From Stappia taiwanensis (lineage in GTDB: Bacteria; Pseudomonadota; Alphaproteobacteria; Rhizobiales; Stappiaceae), in assembly GCF_014635285.1 (NCBI RefSeq), contig NZ_BMCR01000011.1, positions 83,369-147,368 of the forward strand: DNA of 64,000 bases, read 5' to 3'. This document shows, piece after piece, positions 57,162 to 64,000 of the stretch. Made by a program: the position numbers and the translations under genes. Under the pieces are notes generated by a model that had not been told where the DNA came from, made no database searches, and saw only the letters and a list, made by a program, of their open reading frames with translations. Within the stretch, counting starts at the first letter, position 1, and each line of letters begins with the position of its first letter.

Positions 57162-58394
57162 GTGACCGAAACTGCCACCGGCGGCGCGCCCGCGCGCGGT
57201 CCCAAGCCGCCGATCCCGCTGACCGTGATCACCGGCTTTCTCGGCGCCGGAAAGACGACCCTGCTGAACGCTCTGCTGCGTGATCCGGCGCTGGCCGATA
57301 CGGCGGTGATCATCAACGAGTTCGGCGAGGTCGGGCTCGATCACCTGTTCGTGGAAGGCAGCGGCGAGGGCATTATCGAGCTTTCCTCCGGCTGCCTGTG
57401 CTGCACCATTCGCGGCGATCTGGTGACGACGCTGGAAGATCTCCTGCGCCGGGTCGACAACGGCCGGACCGAGCGGCTGGCGCGGGTGGTGATCGAGACC
57501 ACCGGTCTCGCCGATCCGGCACCGGTGCTGCACACGGTGATGCAGCACCCCTATCTGGTGATGCGCTACCGGCTCGATGGGGTGGTGACGCTGGTCGATG
57601 CGGTCAACGGGCTGGCAACGCTCGATGCCCAGGAAGAGGCGGTCAAGCAGGTGGCGGTTGCCGACCGCATCGTGCTGACCAAGACCGACCTTGCGGCGGG
57701 CGCGGAGGCGCGCGATCCGGCCAGCCCGCTGCGGCGGCGGATCGCCGGGCTCAATCCGGGCGCGCGGGTCGTCGATGCGGCGCTGGGCGAGGCCGGGGTC
57801 GCGACCCTGATCGGCACAGGCCTTTACGATCCGGAGACGAAGACCGCCGATGTGCGGCGCTGGCTGAACGCGGAAGCCTATGCGGCGGGGCAGGGCGGGC
57901 ACGATCACGCGCATGACCATGACCACCCCCATCATCACGGGCATCACCACCATCACGGCGAGGCGCATGATCATGGCCATGGCGGCCATGCCCATGACGT
58001 CAACCGGCACGGGGCGGATATCCGCGCCTTTTCCCTGACCAGCGAGGCGCCGGTGCCGGTGGCCGCGCTCGACATGTTCCTCGACCTGTTGCGCTCGGCC
58101 CATGGGCCGAAGCTGCTGCGGATGAAGGGCATCGTTCACACTGTGGAGGATCCGGAGCGGCCGCTGGTGCTGCACGGGGTGCAGCATGTGTTCCATCCGC
58201 CGGTGCGGCTCGACGCCTGGCCCGACGCGGACCGCCGCACCCGGCTGGTGTTCATCACCCGCGATTTGCCGGAAGACTTCATTCGCCGGCTGTTCACCGC
58301 TTTCACCGGCGGCGTCGCCAGCGATACCCCGGACCGGCAGGCGCTGGCGGAAAACCCGCTGGCGATCACCGGGTTTTCCGGCCGCTTCGGCTAG
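57162..58394 (+). CDS. COG0523 (CobW/ZigA-type) G3E GTPase with His-rich loop
   Basis: A 410-residue metallochaperone GTPase. The P-loop is GFLGAGKTTLLN (25-36), the INEFGEVGLDH switch follows, the GCLCC metal motif is at 77-81, and the guanine-recognition TKTD is at 173-176. A segment at 247-284 holds about nineteen histidines in 38 residues. The CobW C-terminal domain (LRMKGIVHTVEDPERPLVLHGVQ in parts) follows. COG0523 proteins deliver zinc (ZNG1/ZigA) or cobalt to client enzymes. No cobalamin synthesis genes or Zur-type site are seen here, so zinc is the more likely metal. Confidence 0.9.
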   Translation: MTETATGGAPARGPKPPIPLTVITGFLGAGKTTLLNALLRDPALADTAVIINEFGEVGLDHLFVEGSGEGIIELSSGCLCCTIRGDLVTTLEDLLRRVDNGRTERLARVVIETTGLADPAPVLHTVMQHPYLVMRYRLDGVVTLVDAVNGLATLDAQEEAVKQVAVADRIVLTKTDLAAGAEARDPASPLRRRIAGLNPGARVVDAALGEAGVATLIGTGLYDPETKTADVRRWLNAEAYAAGQGGHDHAHDHDHPHHHGHHHHHGEAHDHGHGGHAHDVNRHGADIRAFSLTSEAPVPVAALDMFLDLLRSAHGPKLLRMKGIVHTVEDPERPLVLHGVQHVFHPPVRLDAWPDADRRTRLVFITRDLPEDFIRRLFTAFTGGVASDTPDRQALAENPLAITGFSGRFG

Positions 58395-58442
58395 GATCCT
58401 GACATTGGGGGCGGGACAGCGCTTCGACCTGCCCCGCTGGGC

Positions 58443-59309
58443 TCATTTGCCCGAACGCACGCGGATCAGTCCTTCCTGGGCCACCGAGGCGACAAGCCGT
58501 CCGGCTCGGTCATAGAGCGCACCACGGGTGAAGCCGCGCGCGCCGGAGGCCGAGGGGCTGTCTTCGACATAAAGCAGCCACTCGTCGGCGCGGAACGGGC
58601 GATGGAACCACATGGCGTGGTCGAGGCTCGCGACCTGCAGCTTCGGATCGAAGACGCTGGTGCCATGGGCGAACAGCGAGGTGTCGAGCAGGGTCATGTC
58701 CGAGGCATAGGCGAGCACGCAGGAGTGGATGCGGCTGTCATCGGGCAGCGGTGCGCTCGCCCGCACCCAGACATTCTGGGCCGGGGTCAGTTTGTTGCGG
58801 CTGAAATAATGGGTCAGATCGACCGGGCGCAGCTCGATCGGCCGGTCCCGCTCCCAGTATTTGCGCACGCTCTCCGGCGCGACGGCGAGGAATTTTTCCT
58901 TCAGCTCCGCTTCGCTTGGAAGGTCCTCGGGCATTGGCACGTCCGGCCTGTCGGCCTGGTGCTCCAGCCCCTCCTCGACCACCTGGAACGAGGCGGACAT
59001 GGAAAAGATCGCGTGACCGTGCTGGATCGCCACCACCCGGCGGGTGGTGAAACTGCCGCCGTCGCGGATACGGTCGACCTCGTAGATGATCGGCACCAAC
59101 GGATCGCCAGGCCGCATGAAATAGCCGTGCAGGGAATGTACCAGCCGGTCTTCGGGGACGGTGCGGGAGGCGGCCACCAGCGCCTGACCGATCACCTGGC
59201 CGCCGAACACCCGCTGCCATCCCGCCTGCGGGCTCATGCCGCGGAATAGATTGTGTTCCAACGGTTCCAAATCGAGTATCGAAAGGAGATCGTCGACGGC
59301 TGAACGCAT
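58443..59309 (-). CDS. tesB: Acyl-CoA thioesterase II (TesB family)
   Basis: A 288-residue double-hotdog thioesterase that hydrolyses medium- to long-chain acyl-CoA. Typical segments are LEPLEHNLFRGMSPQAGWQRVFGGQVIGQAL (in parts), SLHGYFMRPGDPLVPIIYEVDRIRDG, FTTRRVVAIQHGHAIFSMSASFQ, the catalytic Asp region LAYASDMTLLDTSL, and SLDHAMWFHRPFRADEWLLY. It is convergent with the COG0523 gene and divergent from the UbiH-type gene. Confidence 0.93.
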   Translation of the reverse strand: MRSAVDDLLSILDLEPLEHNLFRGMSPQAGWQRVFGGQVIGQALVAASRTVPEDRLVHSLHGYFMRPGDPLVPIIYEVDRIRDGGSFTTRRVVAIQHGHAIFSMSASFQVVEEGLEHQADRPDVPMPEDLPSEAELKEKFLAVAPESVRKYWERDRPIELRPVDLTHYFSRNKLTPAQNVWVRASAPLPDDSRIHSCVLAYASDMTLLDTSLFAHGTSVFDPKLQVASLDHAMWFHRPFRADEWLLYVEDSPSASGARGFTRGALYDRAGRLVASVAQEGLIRVRSGK

Positions 59310-59502
59310 CGGGAAAGGCCTCTGTTTTTTCGAGGTAACGGGACGGAGCGCCCGGGACCGTGCGGTTGCCCGCGACGAAAAGTCAAGACTGACGTATGGT
59401 CACGCGTCATCATCGGGCGGGACGGGCGAATCGCGCGGCGGCGTGGGACACATGACAGGAGATAGCAGCGCAGCGCGTTGCCGGAATGAAAAGGACATCC
59501 AG

Positions 59503-60762
59503 ATGGCAAGCGACCAGATGGCGGGCGACAGGCAAGGCGATATGGCGGCGCCCCTCGACGTGCTGGTGGGCGGAGGCGGATATGTCGGCCTGTCGCTGGG
59601 GGTGGCGCTGAAACAGGCGGATCCGGCGATGTCGGTGGCGGTGGTCGACCAGCGGCCACGCGCGGCGCTGGAAACCGATCCGCGCGCCTCGGCGGTGGCT
59701 GCCGCCGCCAGCCGGATGCTTGACCAGCTCGGCGTCTGGGAGGAGATCGCTCCGCACGCACAGCCGATGACGGAGATGATCGTCACCGACTCGAAGCTGC
59801 GCGATGCGGTGCGGCCGGTGTTCCTGACCTTCGACGGCGAGGTCGAGGAAGGCGAGCCTTTCGCGCATATGGTTCCGAACGGCCAGATGGTGGCGGCGCT
59901 GTCGCGGCGGGCGGAAGCGCTCGGGGTGGAGTTGATCGCGCCGGACGGGGTGCGGGATTTCGCTGTTGGCACCGGCATGGTGGAGGTGGAACTGGCCTCG
60001 GGCACCCGGCGCCGGGCGCGGCTGCTGGTGGCGGCCGACGGGGTGCGCTCGCGGTTGCGCGATCTGGCCGGCATCCAGACCGTGCGCTGGGAGTATGACC
60101 AGTCGGGCATCGTCACCACCGTGCGGCACGAGCGTCCGCATCAGGGCCGGGCCGAGGAGCATTTCCTGCCCTCTGGCCCCTTTGCCATCCTGCCGCTGAC
60201 GGGCAACCGCTCGTCGCTGGTGTGGTCGGAAAAGCGGGCCGAGGCGGATCGCCTCGTCAAGGGCGACGATTTCACCTTCGAACTGGAGCTGGAGCGCCGG
60301 TTCGGCCACCATCTGGGCAAGATCACGCTGGAAGGGCCGCGCCACGCGTTTCCGCTCGGCCTGACCCTGGCGCGCAGTTTCGTGCGGCCGCGTTTCGCGC
60401 TCGCCGGCGACGCGGCACACGGCATTCACCCGATCGCCGGTCAGGGGCTGAACCTGGGCTTCAAGGACGTGGCGGCGCTGGCCGAGGTGCTGGTGGAAGC
60501 CCGCCGGCTCGGCCAGGATGTCGGTGCGCTCGACGTGCTGGAGCGCTATGAACGCTGGCGCCGCTTCGACACCTTCCAGATGGGCGTCGTCACCGATGTC
60601 TTGAACCGCCTGTTTTCCAACGATATGGATGGTGTTCGCGCCGTGCGGGATGTGGGGCTCGGTCTGGTCGACCGGATGCCGTCGCTGAAGAAGTTCTTCA
60701 TCCGCCAGGCGGCAGGGCTTCAGGGAGAGGCGCCCCGCCTGTTGACGGGGCAGCCGATCTGA
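59503..60762 (+). CDS. UbiH/UbiF/COQ6-type FAD-dependent hydroxylase (ubiquinone biosynthesis)
   Basis: A 419-residue class A flavin monooxygenase. The N-terminal FAD loop is LVGGGGYVGLSLGVAL, the DG motif is LLVAADGVRSRLRDL, and the GD motif region is FALAGDAAHGIHPIAGQGLNLGFKDVAAL, which is characteristic of the UbiH group. It should hydroxylate a polyprenylated ring precursor of ubiquinone; alphaproteobacteria use one or more such enzymes with broad regioselectivity, so I do not assign UbiH, UbiL or UbiM. ATG 59503 has AAGGACATC upstream; an earlier ATG at 59452 is possible. Confidence 0.9.
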   Translation: MASDQMAGDRQGDMAAPLDVLVGGGGYVGLSLGVALKQADPAMSVAVVDQRPRAALETDPRASAVAAAASRMLDQLGVWEEIAPHAQPMTEMIVTDSKLRDAVRPVFLTFDGEVEEGEPFAHMVPNGQMVAALSRRAEALGVELIAPDGVRDFAVGTGMVEVELASGTRRRARLLVAADGVRSRLRDLAGIQTVRWEYDQSGIVTTVRHERPHQGRAEEHFLPSGPFAILPLTGNRSSLVWSEKRAEADRLVKGDDFTFELELERRFGHHLGKITLEGPRHAFPLGLTLARSFVRPRFALAGDAAHGIHPIAGQGLNLGFKDVAALAEVLVEARRLGQDVGALDVLERYERWRRFDTFQMGVVTDVLNRLFSNDMDGVRAVRDVGLGLVDRMPSLKKFFIRQAAGLQGEAPRLLTGQPI

Positions 60763-60866
60763 CGAAGGGTCTTTCTCGGGAAAGGTCCTGGCTGTGAGCG
60801 ATTGACCTGGGGGAATTCCGGAGATCGGGACTCTGACTTCGGCACGGGAGGGGGAAGATCGGAGTG

Positions 60867-61745
60867 ATGCCCGGGTCAGAGACGGCGGTAAGCGACCAGC
60901 CGCAGCGGATCATCCTGATCACTGGCTGCTCCTCCGGGATCGGCCGGGCGGCCGCCCATGCGCTGCGCGGCCGGGATTGGCGGGTGATCGCCACGGCGCG
61001 GGCGCAAGCCGATGTGGAGATCCTGCGCGACAAGGGGTTTGAAAGCTTCCGTCTCGACTATGAGGATGAGGACAGCATCACGGCGGCGGCAGACGCGGTG
61101 CTGGAGCGCTCCGGCGGCCGGCTCGACGCGCTGTTCAACAACGGCGCCTACGCCATTCCCGGAGCGCTGGAGGACCTGCCGACCGCAGCGCTGCGCGGAT
61201 TGTTCGAGGCGAACTTCATCGGCTGGCACACGCTGACCCGGGCGGTGCTGCCGGCGATGCTGGCTGAGGGGCAGGGACGGATCGTGCAATGCTCCTCGAT
61301 CCTCGGCTTCATCGGCATGCCCTATCGCGGCGCCTATAACGCCTCGAAATTTGCCCTTGAGGGCTACAGCGACACCCTGCGGCTCGAGCTCGCCGGCACC
61401 GGCGTTCATGTCTCGCTGATCGAGCCCGGACCGATCGCAACCCGGTTCACCGAAAACGCGCTGGCCAATTTCGAGCGGGTGATTGGCCCGGAGGGCATCG
61501 CCAGGTCCCGGTTTGGCGCCATCTATGAGCGGCGGCTGGCGCGGATGCGTGCGGGCGAGCCCTCACCGTTCAAGCTGCCGGCCAGCGCGGTCGTCAAACA
61601 GCTCGTCCATGCGCTGGAGGCGCCGCGCCCGCGTGCGCGCTACCGGGTGACCCTGCCGACCAAGGTGATGGCGGCGGTGAAGCGGCTGCTGCCCACCCGC
61701 GCTTTCGATCATGTGTTGCGCCGTGCCGCGCGCACCGAAGAGTAG
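60867..61745 (+). CDS. SDR-family oxidoreductase
   Basis: A 292-residue classical short-chain dehydrogenase. The cofactor loop is ILITGCSSGIGRAAAHAL; NNGAYAIPGALED, the Ser in CSSILGFIG, and Y-x3-K in YNASKFALEGYSDTLRLEL follow. The C-terminal TRFTENALANFERVIGP region resembles retinol/17-beta-HSD-like bacterial SDRs. The substrate is unknown. The start is ATG 60867 with GGGAGGGGGAAG upstream; a GTG three bases earlier is equally possible. Confidence 0.88.
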   Translation: MPGSETAVSDQPQRIILITGCSSGIGRAAAHALRGRDWRVIATARAQADVEILRDKGFESFRLDYEDEDSITAAADAVLERSGGRLDALFNNGAYAIPGALEDLPTAALRGLFEANFIGWHTLTRAVLPAMLAEGQGRIVQCSSILGFIGMPYRGAYNASKFALEGYSDTLRLELAGTGVHVSLIEPGPIATRFTENALANFERVIGPEGIARSRFGAIYERRLARMRAGEPSPFKLPASAVVKQLVHALEAPRPRARYRVTLPTKVMAAVKRLLPTRAFDHVLRRAARTEE

Positions 61746-61793
61746 TCGGCGGGACTGAGCACCTATGGTTTGTTTCCAGGAGAGGACGTAAGG

Positions 61794-61991
61794 ATGGGAG
61801 AGGTGTTGCGGACGCTCGTGCCGTTCGCTGTCGGGGCGGTGGCGGTGGTGCTGCTGCTGGGTTTGTGGAACATGGTGCGGGGCGGCTCGTCCTCCCGGTC
61901 GCAGACCCTGATGCGCTGGCGGGTCGGGCTGCAGTTCCTGGCCATCGTTCTGGTGATGGCGTTGCTCTATGTGTCCGGGGTCCGGCCGTGA
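61794..61991 (+). CDS. HIG1-domain twin-transmembrane protein
   Basis: A 65-residue protein with two helices (about 5-24 and 44-62) joined by a basic loop GGSSSRSQTLMRWRVGLQ. The LMRWRVGLQFLAI pattern is the HIG1 signature; in mitochondria and alphaproteobacteria, HIG1 proteins associate with cytochrome c oxidase. AGGAGAGG precedes the ATG. It lies upstream of the adenosyltransferase gene, a common arrangement in Alphaproteobacteria. Confidence 0.88.
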   Translation: MGEVLRTLVPFAVGAVAVVLLLGLWNMVRGGSSSRSQTLMRWRVGLQFLAIVLVMALLYVSGVRP

Positions 61992-62016
61992 CGCGGGAAC
62001 CTTTAGGGAGGCGGTG

Positions 62017-62598
62017 ATGGTCGTACTCAACAAGATCTATACCAAGACCGGCGATGCGGGCACCACGGCGCTCGGCTCTGGCGAGCGCCGGGTGAAACAC
62101 GACCCGCGTGTCGACGCCTATGGTACGGTGGACGAGACCAACGCGATCCTCGGGCTCGCGCGTCTGGTAACGGCGCAAGCGTTTCCCGATCTCGATGCGG
62201 TGCTGGCGCGGATCCAGAACGATCTGTTCGATCTGGGAGCCGATCTGGCGACGCCGGACACTGGCGAGGATCTGGGCTACGAGCCCTTGCGCATCACCCA
62301 TGGGCAGGTGAGCGCGCTGGAGGCGGAGATCGACCGGTTGAATTCCGATCTGTCACCGCTGCGCTCCTTCGTGCTGCCGGGCGGAGTGCCGGCGGCGGCA
62401 CATCTGCACCATGCACGCACGGTGGCGCGGCGGGCCGAACGGCTGATGACGGCGCTGGCGGAGCGTGAGACGATCAATCCACAGGCGGTGATTTACATGA
62501 ACCGGCTGTCCGATTTCTTCTTCGTCGCCGCCCGCTGGGTCAATCATGCCGATAGCGGCGCTGGCGACGTGCTGTGGGTGCCCGGCAAGAACCGGTGA
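62017..62598 (+). CDS. ATP:cob(I)alamin adenosyltransferase, PduO type
   Basis: A 193-residue trimeric enzyme that forms adenosylcobalamin from cob(I)alamin and ATP. The family's start, VVLNKIYTKTGDAGTTALGSGERRVKHDPRVDAYGTVDETNAILG (in parts), carries the ATP site; the cobalamin-side motif is RSFVLPGG, with the late RRAERLMTALAE and YMNRLSDFFFVAARW. It begins 25 bases after the HIG1 gene. Confidence 0.95.
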   Translation: MVVLNKIYTKTGDAGTTALGSGERRVKHDPRVDAYGTVDETNAILGLARLVTAQAFPDLDAVLARIQNDLFDLGADLATPDTGEDLGYEPLRITHGQVSALEAEIDRLNSDLSPLRSFVLPGGVPAAAHLHHARTVARRAERLMTALAERETINPQAVIYMNRLSDFFFVAARWVNHADSGAGDVLWVPGKNR

Positions 62599-62637
62599 TG
62601 CGGTTGGCAGGGCTGACCCAAGGACGAGGCGGGGCGC

Positions 62638-63330
62638 ATGTTCATCCCCTTGCATGATCACAACGGGCTTGAATATGTCCGGCGACAATATGTCACCTGG
62701 GGTCTGATCGTGCTCAACGTGCTGGTGTTTCTGTTCGTTCAGCAGGGCGGGTTGTCGGAACCGGCGATGCAGGCCTCAAGCCTCTCCTATGGGCTGATAC
62801 CGGCGGTGCTGTTCGACCTGCGTGATCTTGCTCCGAACCTTGTGGTGTTTCCGGAAAAAGCGTCGCTGGTGAGCTATGCCTTCGTCCACGGGAGCTGGAT
62901 GCATCTGGGCGGCAACATGCTGTTCCTCTGGGTCTTCGGCGACAATGTCGAGGATGCCATGGGCCATTTCCGGTTCCTGGCGTTCTACCTCCTGTGCGCG
63001 GCCGCGGCCGGGTTTGCCCATGCGCTGCTCGATCCGGCCTCGACGATCCCGCTGATCGGCGCCTCTGGCGCCGTCGCCGGGGTGATCGGTGCCTATCTGG
63101 TGTTGCATCCGCATGTGCGGGTCTGGGTGCTGGCGCTCGGGCGCGTGCCCTTGCGGTTGCCGGCGAGCTGGGTGCTGCTCGCCTGGATCGGTTTTCAGCT
63201 GCTGATGGCGCTCGGATATGGTGAGAAAGGTGTCGCCTGGTGGGCGCATGTGGCTGGCGCGGCGGCCGGGGCGGCGCTGGTGGTGGTGATGCGCCGCCGT
63301 GGGGTGCCGCTGTTCGACCGGGCAGGCTGA
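62638..63330 (+). CDS. Rhomboid-family intramembrane serine protease
   Basis: A 230-residue polytopic membrane protease with six helices. The first ends before MQASSLSYGLIP; ASLVSYAFVHGSWMHLGGNMLFLWVFGDNVEDAMGH (in parts) is the L1-helix 2 region with the HxxxN motif. The catalytic Ser is in IGASGAVAGVIGAY and the His in WWAHVAGAAAGA. Both are present, so activity is expected. Substrate unknown. Confidence 0.92.
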   Translation: MFIPLHDHNGLEYVRRQYVTWGLIVLNVLVFLFVQQGGLSEPAMQASSLSYGLIPAVLFDLRDLAPNLVVFPEKASLVSYAFVHGSWMHLGGNMLFLWVFGDNVEDAMGHFRFLAFYLLCAAAAGFAHALLDPASTIPLIGASGAVAGVIGAYLVLHPHVRVWVLALGRVPLRLPASWVLLAWIGFQLLMALGYGEKGVAWWAHVAGAAAGAALVVVMRRRGVPLFDRAG

Positions 63331-63471
63331 AAGGGCGCGCGGGGGACGCTCTCGGGCGTGACCGAGCGCGCCGTTGACACCGCAACGCAGCATCATTACG
63401 GTCGCCGCCCGATGGCTGAAACCTGCGGGCGGCGACCGTCAGAAACAGGTATCCTTGCGGCAGGGCGCACG

Positions 63472-63486
63472 CCCCCTGACAGGGGG
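63472..63486. promoter_or_regulatory. 15-base palindrome upstream of etfB
   Basis: CCCCCTG and CAGGGGG arms lie around a single central base, about 90 bases before the etfB ATG. It could be an operator or part of the 5' leader. The surrounding 63331-63575 segment contains no supported gene. Confidence 0.35.
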
Positions 63487-63575
63487 AACGGGCGTCCGGT
63501 CGGGCGTTTTGGAAGAGATCAACGCGATGGCGGTCGAGCGTGCGCGGGTTGATCGAGCGGGAGGTTGAAAAACCG

Positions 63576-64000
63576 ATGAAGATCCTTGTGCCCGTAAAGC
63601 GGGTTATTGACTACAACGTGAAGGTTCGGGTGAAGTCGGACGGTTCAGGCGTTGATCTTGCGAATGTTAAGATGTCGATGAACCCGTTTGACGAGATCGC
63701 GGTTGAAGAGGCGATCCGTCTTCGCGAAGCGGGCAAGGCGTCGGAGATCGTTGTGGTCTCGGTGGGTCCGCAGCAGGCGCAGGAGACGCTGCGCACGGGT
63801 CTTGCGATGGGCGCGGACCGGGGCATCCTGGTGAAGACCGATGCCACGACGGAGCCGCTGGCGGTGGCCAAGATCCTGAAGGCGATCGTTGCCGAGGAAG
63901 AGCCGGGCCTGGTGATCCTGGGCAAGCAGGCGATCGATGACGACTGCAACCAGACCGGCCAGATGCTGGCAGCGCTCCTGGGCTGGGCGCAAGGCACCTT
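63576..64000 (+). CDS. etfB: Electron transfer flavoprotein subunit beta (3' truncated)
   Basis: The first 141 residues of ETF-beta, which with EtfA passes electrons from acyl-CoA dehydrogenases to ETF-ubiquinone oxidoreductase. [65 protein letters not shown], and [18 protein letters not shown] match the AMP/FAD-binding fold. GGGAGGTTG precedes the ATG. The recognition loop methylated by ETFBKMT-type enzymes lies beyond the window edge. Codon choice looks like that of a highly expressed gene. Confidence 0.97.
   Translation, partial: MKILVPVKRVIDYNVKVRVKSDGSGVDLANVKMSMNPFDEIAVEEAIRLREAGKASEIVVVSVGPQQAQETLRTGLAMGADRGILVKTDATTEPLAVAKILKAIVAEEEPGLVILGKQAIDDDCNQTGQMLAALLGWAQGT

Noticed and set aside
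61992..62637. A cobalamin riboswitch near the adenosyltransferase gene
   Set aside because: The gaps are only tens of bases long and no B12-box-like sequence is visible.

Overview
The window is GC-rich, densely coded and uninterrupted by any recognisable insertion sequence, prophage, CRISPR array or rRNA. Gene content and order point to an alphaproteobacterium, most likely of the Hyphomicrobiales (a Stappiaceae-like lineage is a guess). The signs are tsaD and gpsA running divergently from hemC-hemD, a Mic60/mitofilin gene between hemD and a hemY-like gene, a UbiH-type hydroxylase, a HIG1 protein, a PduO-type adenosyltransferase leading into etfB, and two complete TRAP transporters.

Positions 1-9011 hold a plus-strand carbohydrate-acid catabolic locus. 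It contains the end of a sugar ABC-transporter ATPase, an enolase-superfamily dehydratase, a rhamnose-mutarotase-like protein, an RraA-like aldolase, a split UxaA-type dehydratase (SAF subunit plus main subunit), an SDR dehydrogenase, a fumarylacetoacetase-fold hydrolase and a DctPQM TRAP transporter. Together these fit a non-phosphorylating route: acid sugar to 2-keto-3-deoxy acid, to diketo acid, to pyruvate plus a small hydroxy acid.

Positions 9258-28844 are mostly housekeeping: tRNA-Gly, a prolyl-tRNA editing deacylase, thioredoxin-TPR CnoX, a LON-domain protein, Trm112-like, leuB, a threonine/serine dehydratase homologue, a TauE-family exporter with a membrane AlbA_2 protein, an M20 amidohydrolase, an ETF-beta-type lysine methyltransferase homologue, EVE, YciI, gpsA, Nudix and tsaD. 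These are followed by hemC-hemD-mic60-hemY, tRNA-Thr and an Acg-type flavoprotein.

Positions 28879-33474 carry an acetate-type sodium symporter module (DUF4212 plus symporter plus cNMP/CBS/DUF294 protein) and a small membrane protein. Positions 33846-42412 are the most unusual part. A MarR regulator and a flavin reductase diverge from an operon encoding a NicX-like ring-cleavage dioxygenase, a NicD-like hydrolase, an acyl-CoA-dehydrogenase-fold protein lacking the usual catalytic Glu, an acyl-CoA ligase and a second TRAP transporter. This looks like an uncharacterised pathway for an aromatic or N-heteroaromatic acid.

Positions 42807-55329 contain leuC, an HNH protein, an orphan TadG-like vWA protein, acs and a complete minus-strand urease operon (ureD-A-B, an LprI-like gene, ureC, a GST gene, ureE-F-G). 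Positions 55727-64000 contain a D,D-carboxypeptidase, a His-rich COG0523 GTPase, a TesB-type thioesterase, a UbiH-type hydroxylase, an SDR, a HIG1 protein, a cobalamin adenosyltransferase, a rhomboid protease and the start of etfB, which is cut by the window end.
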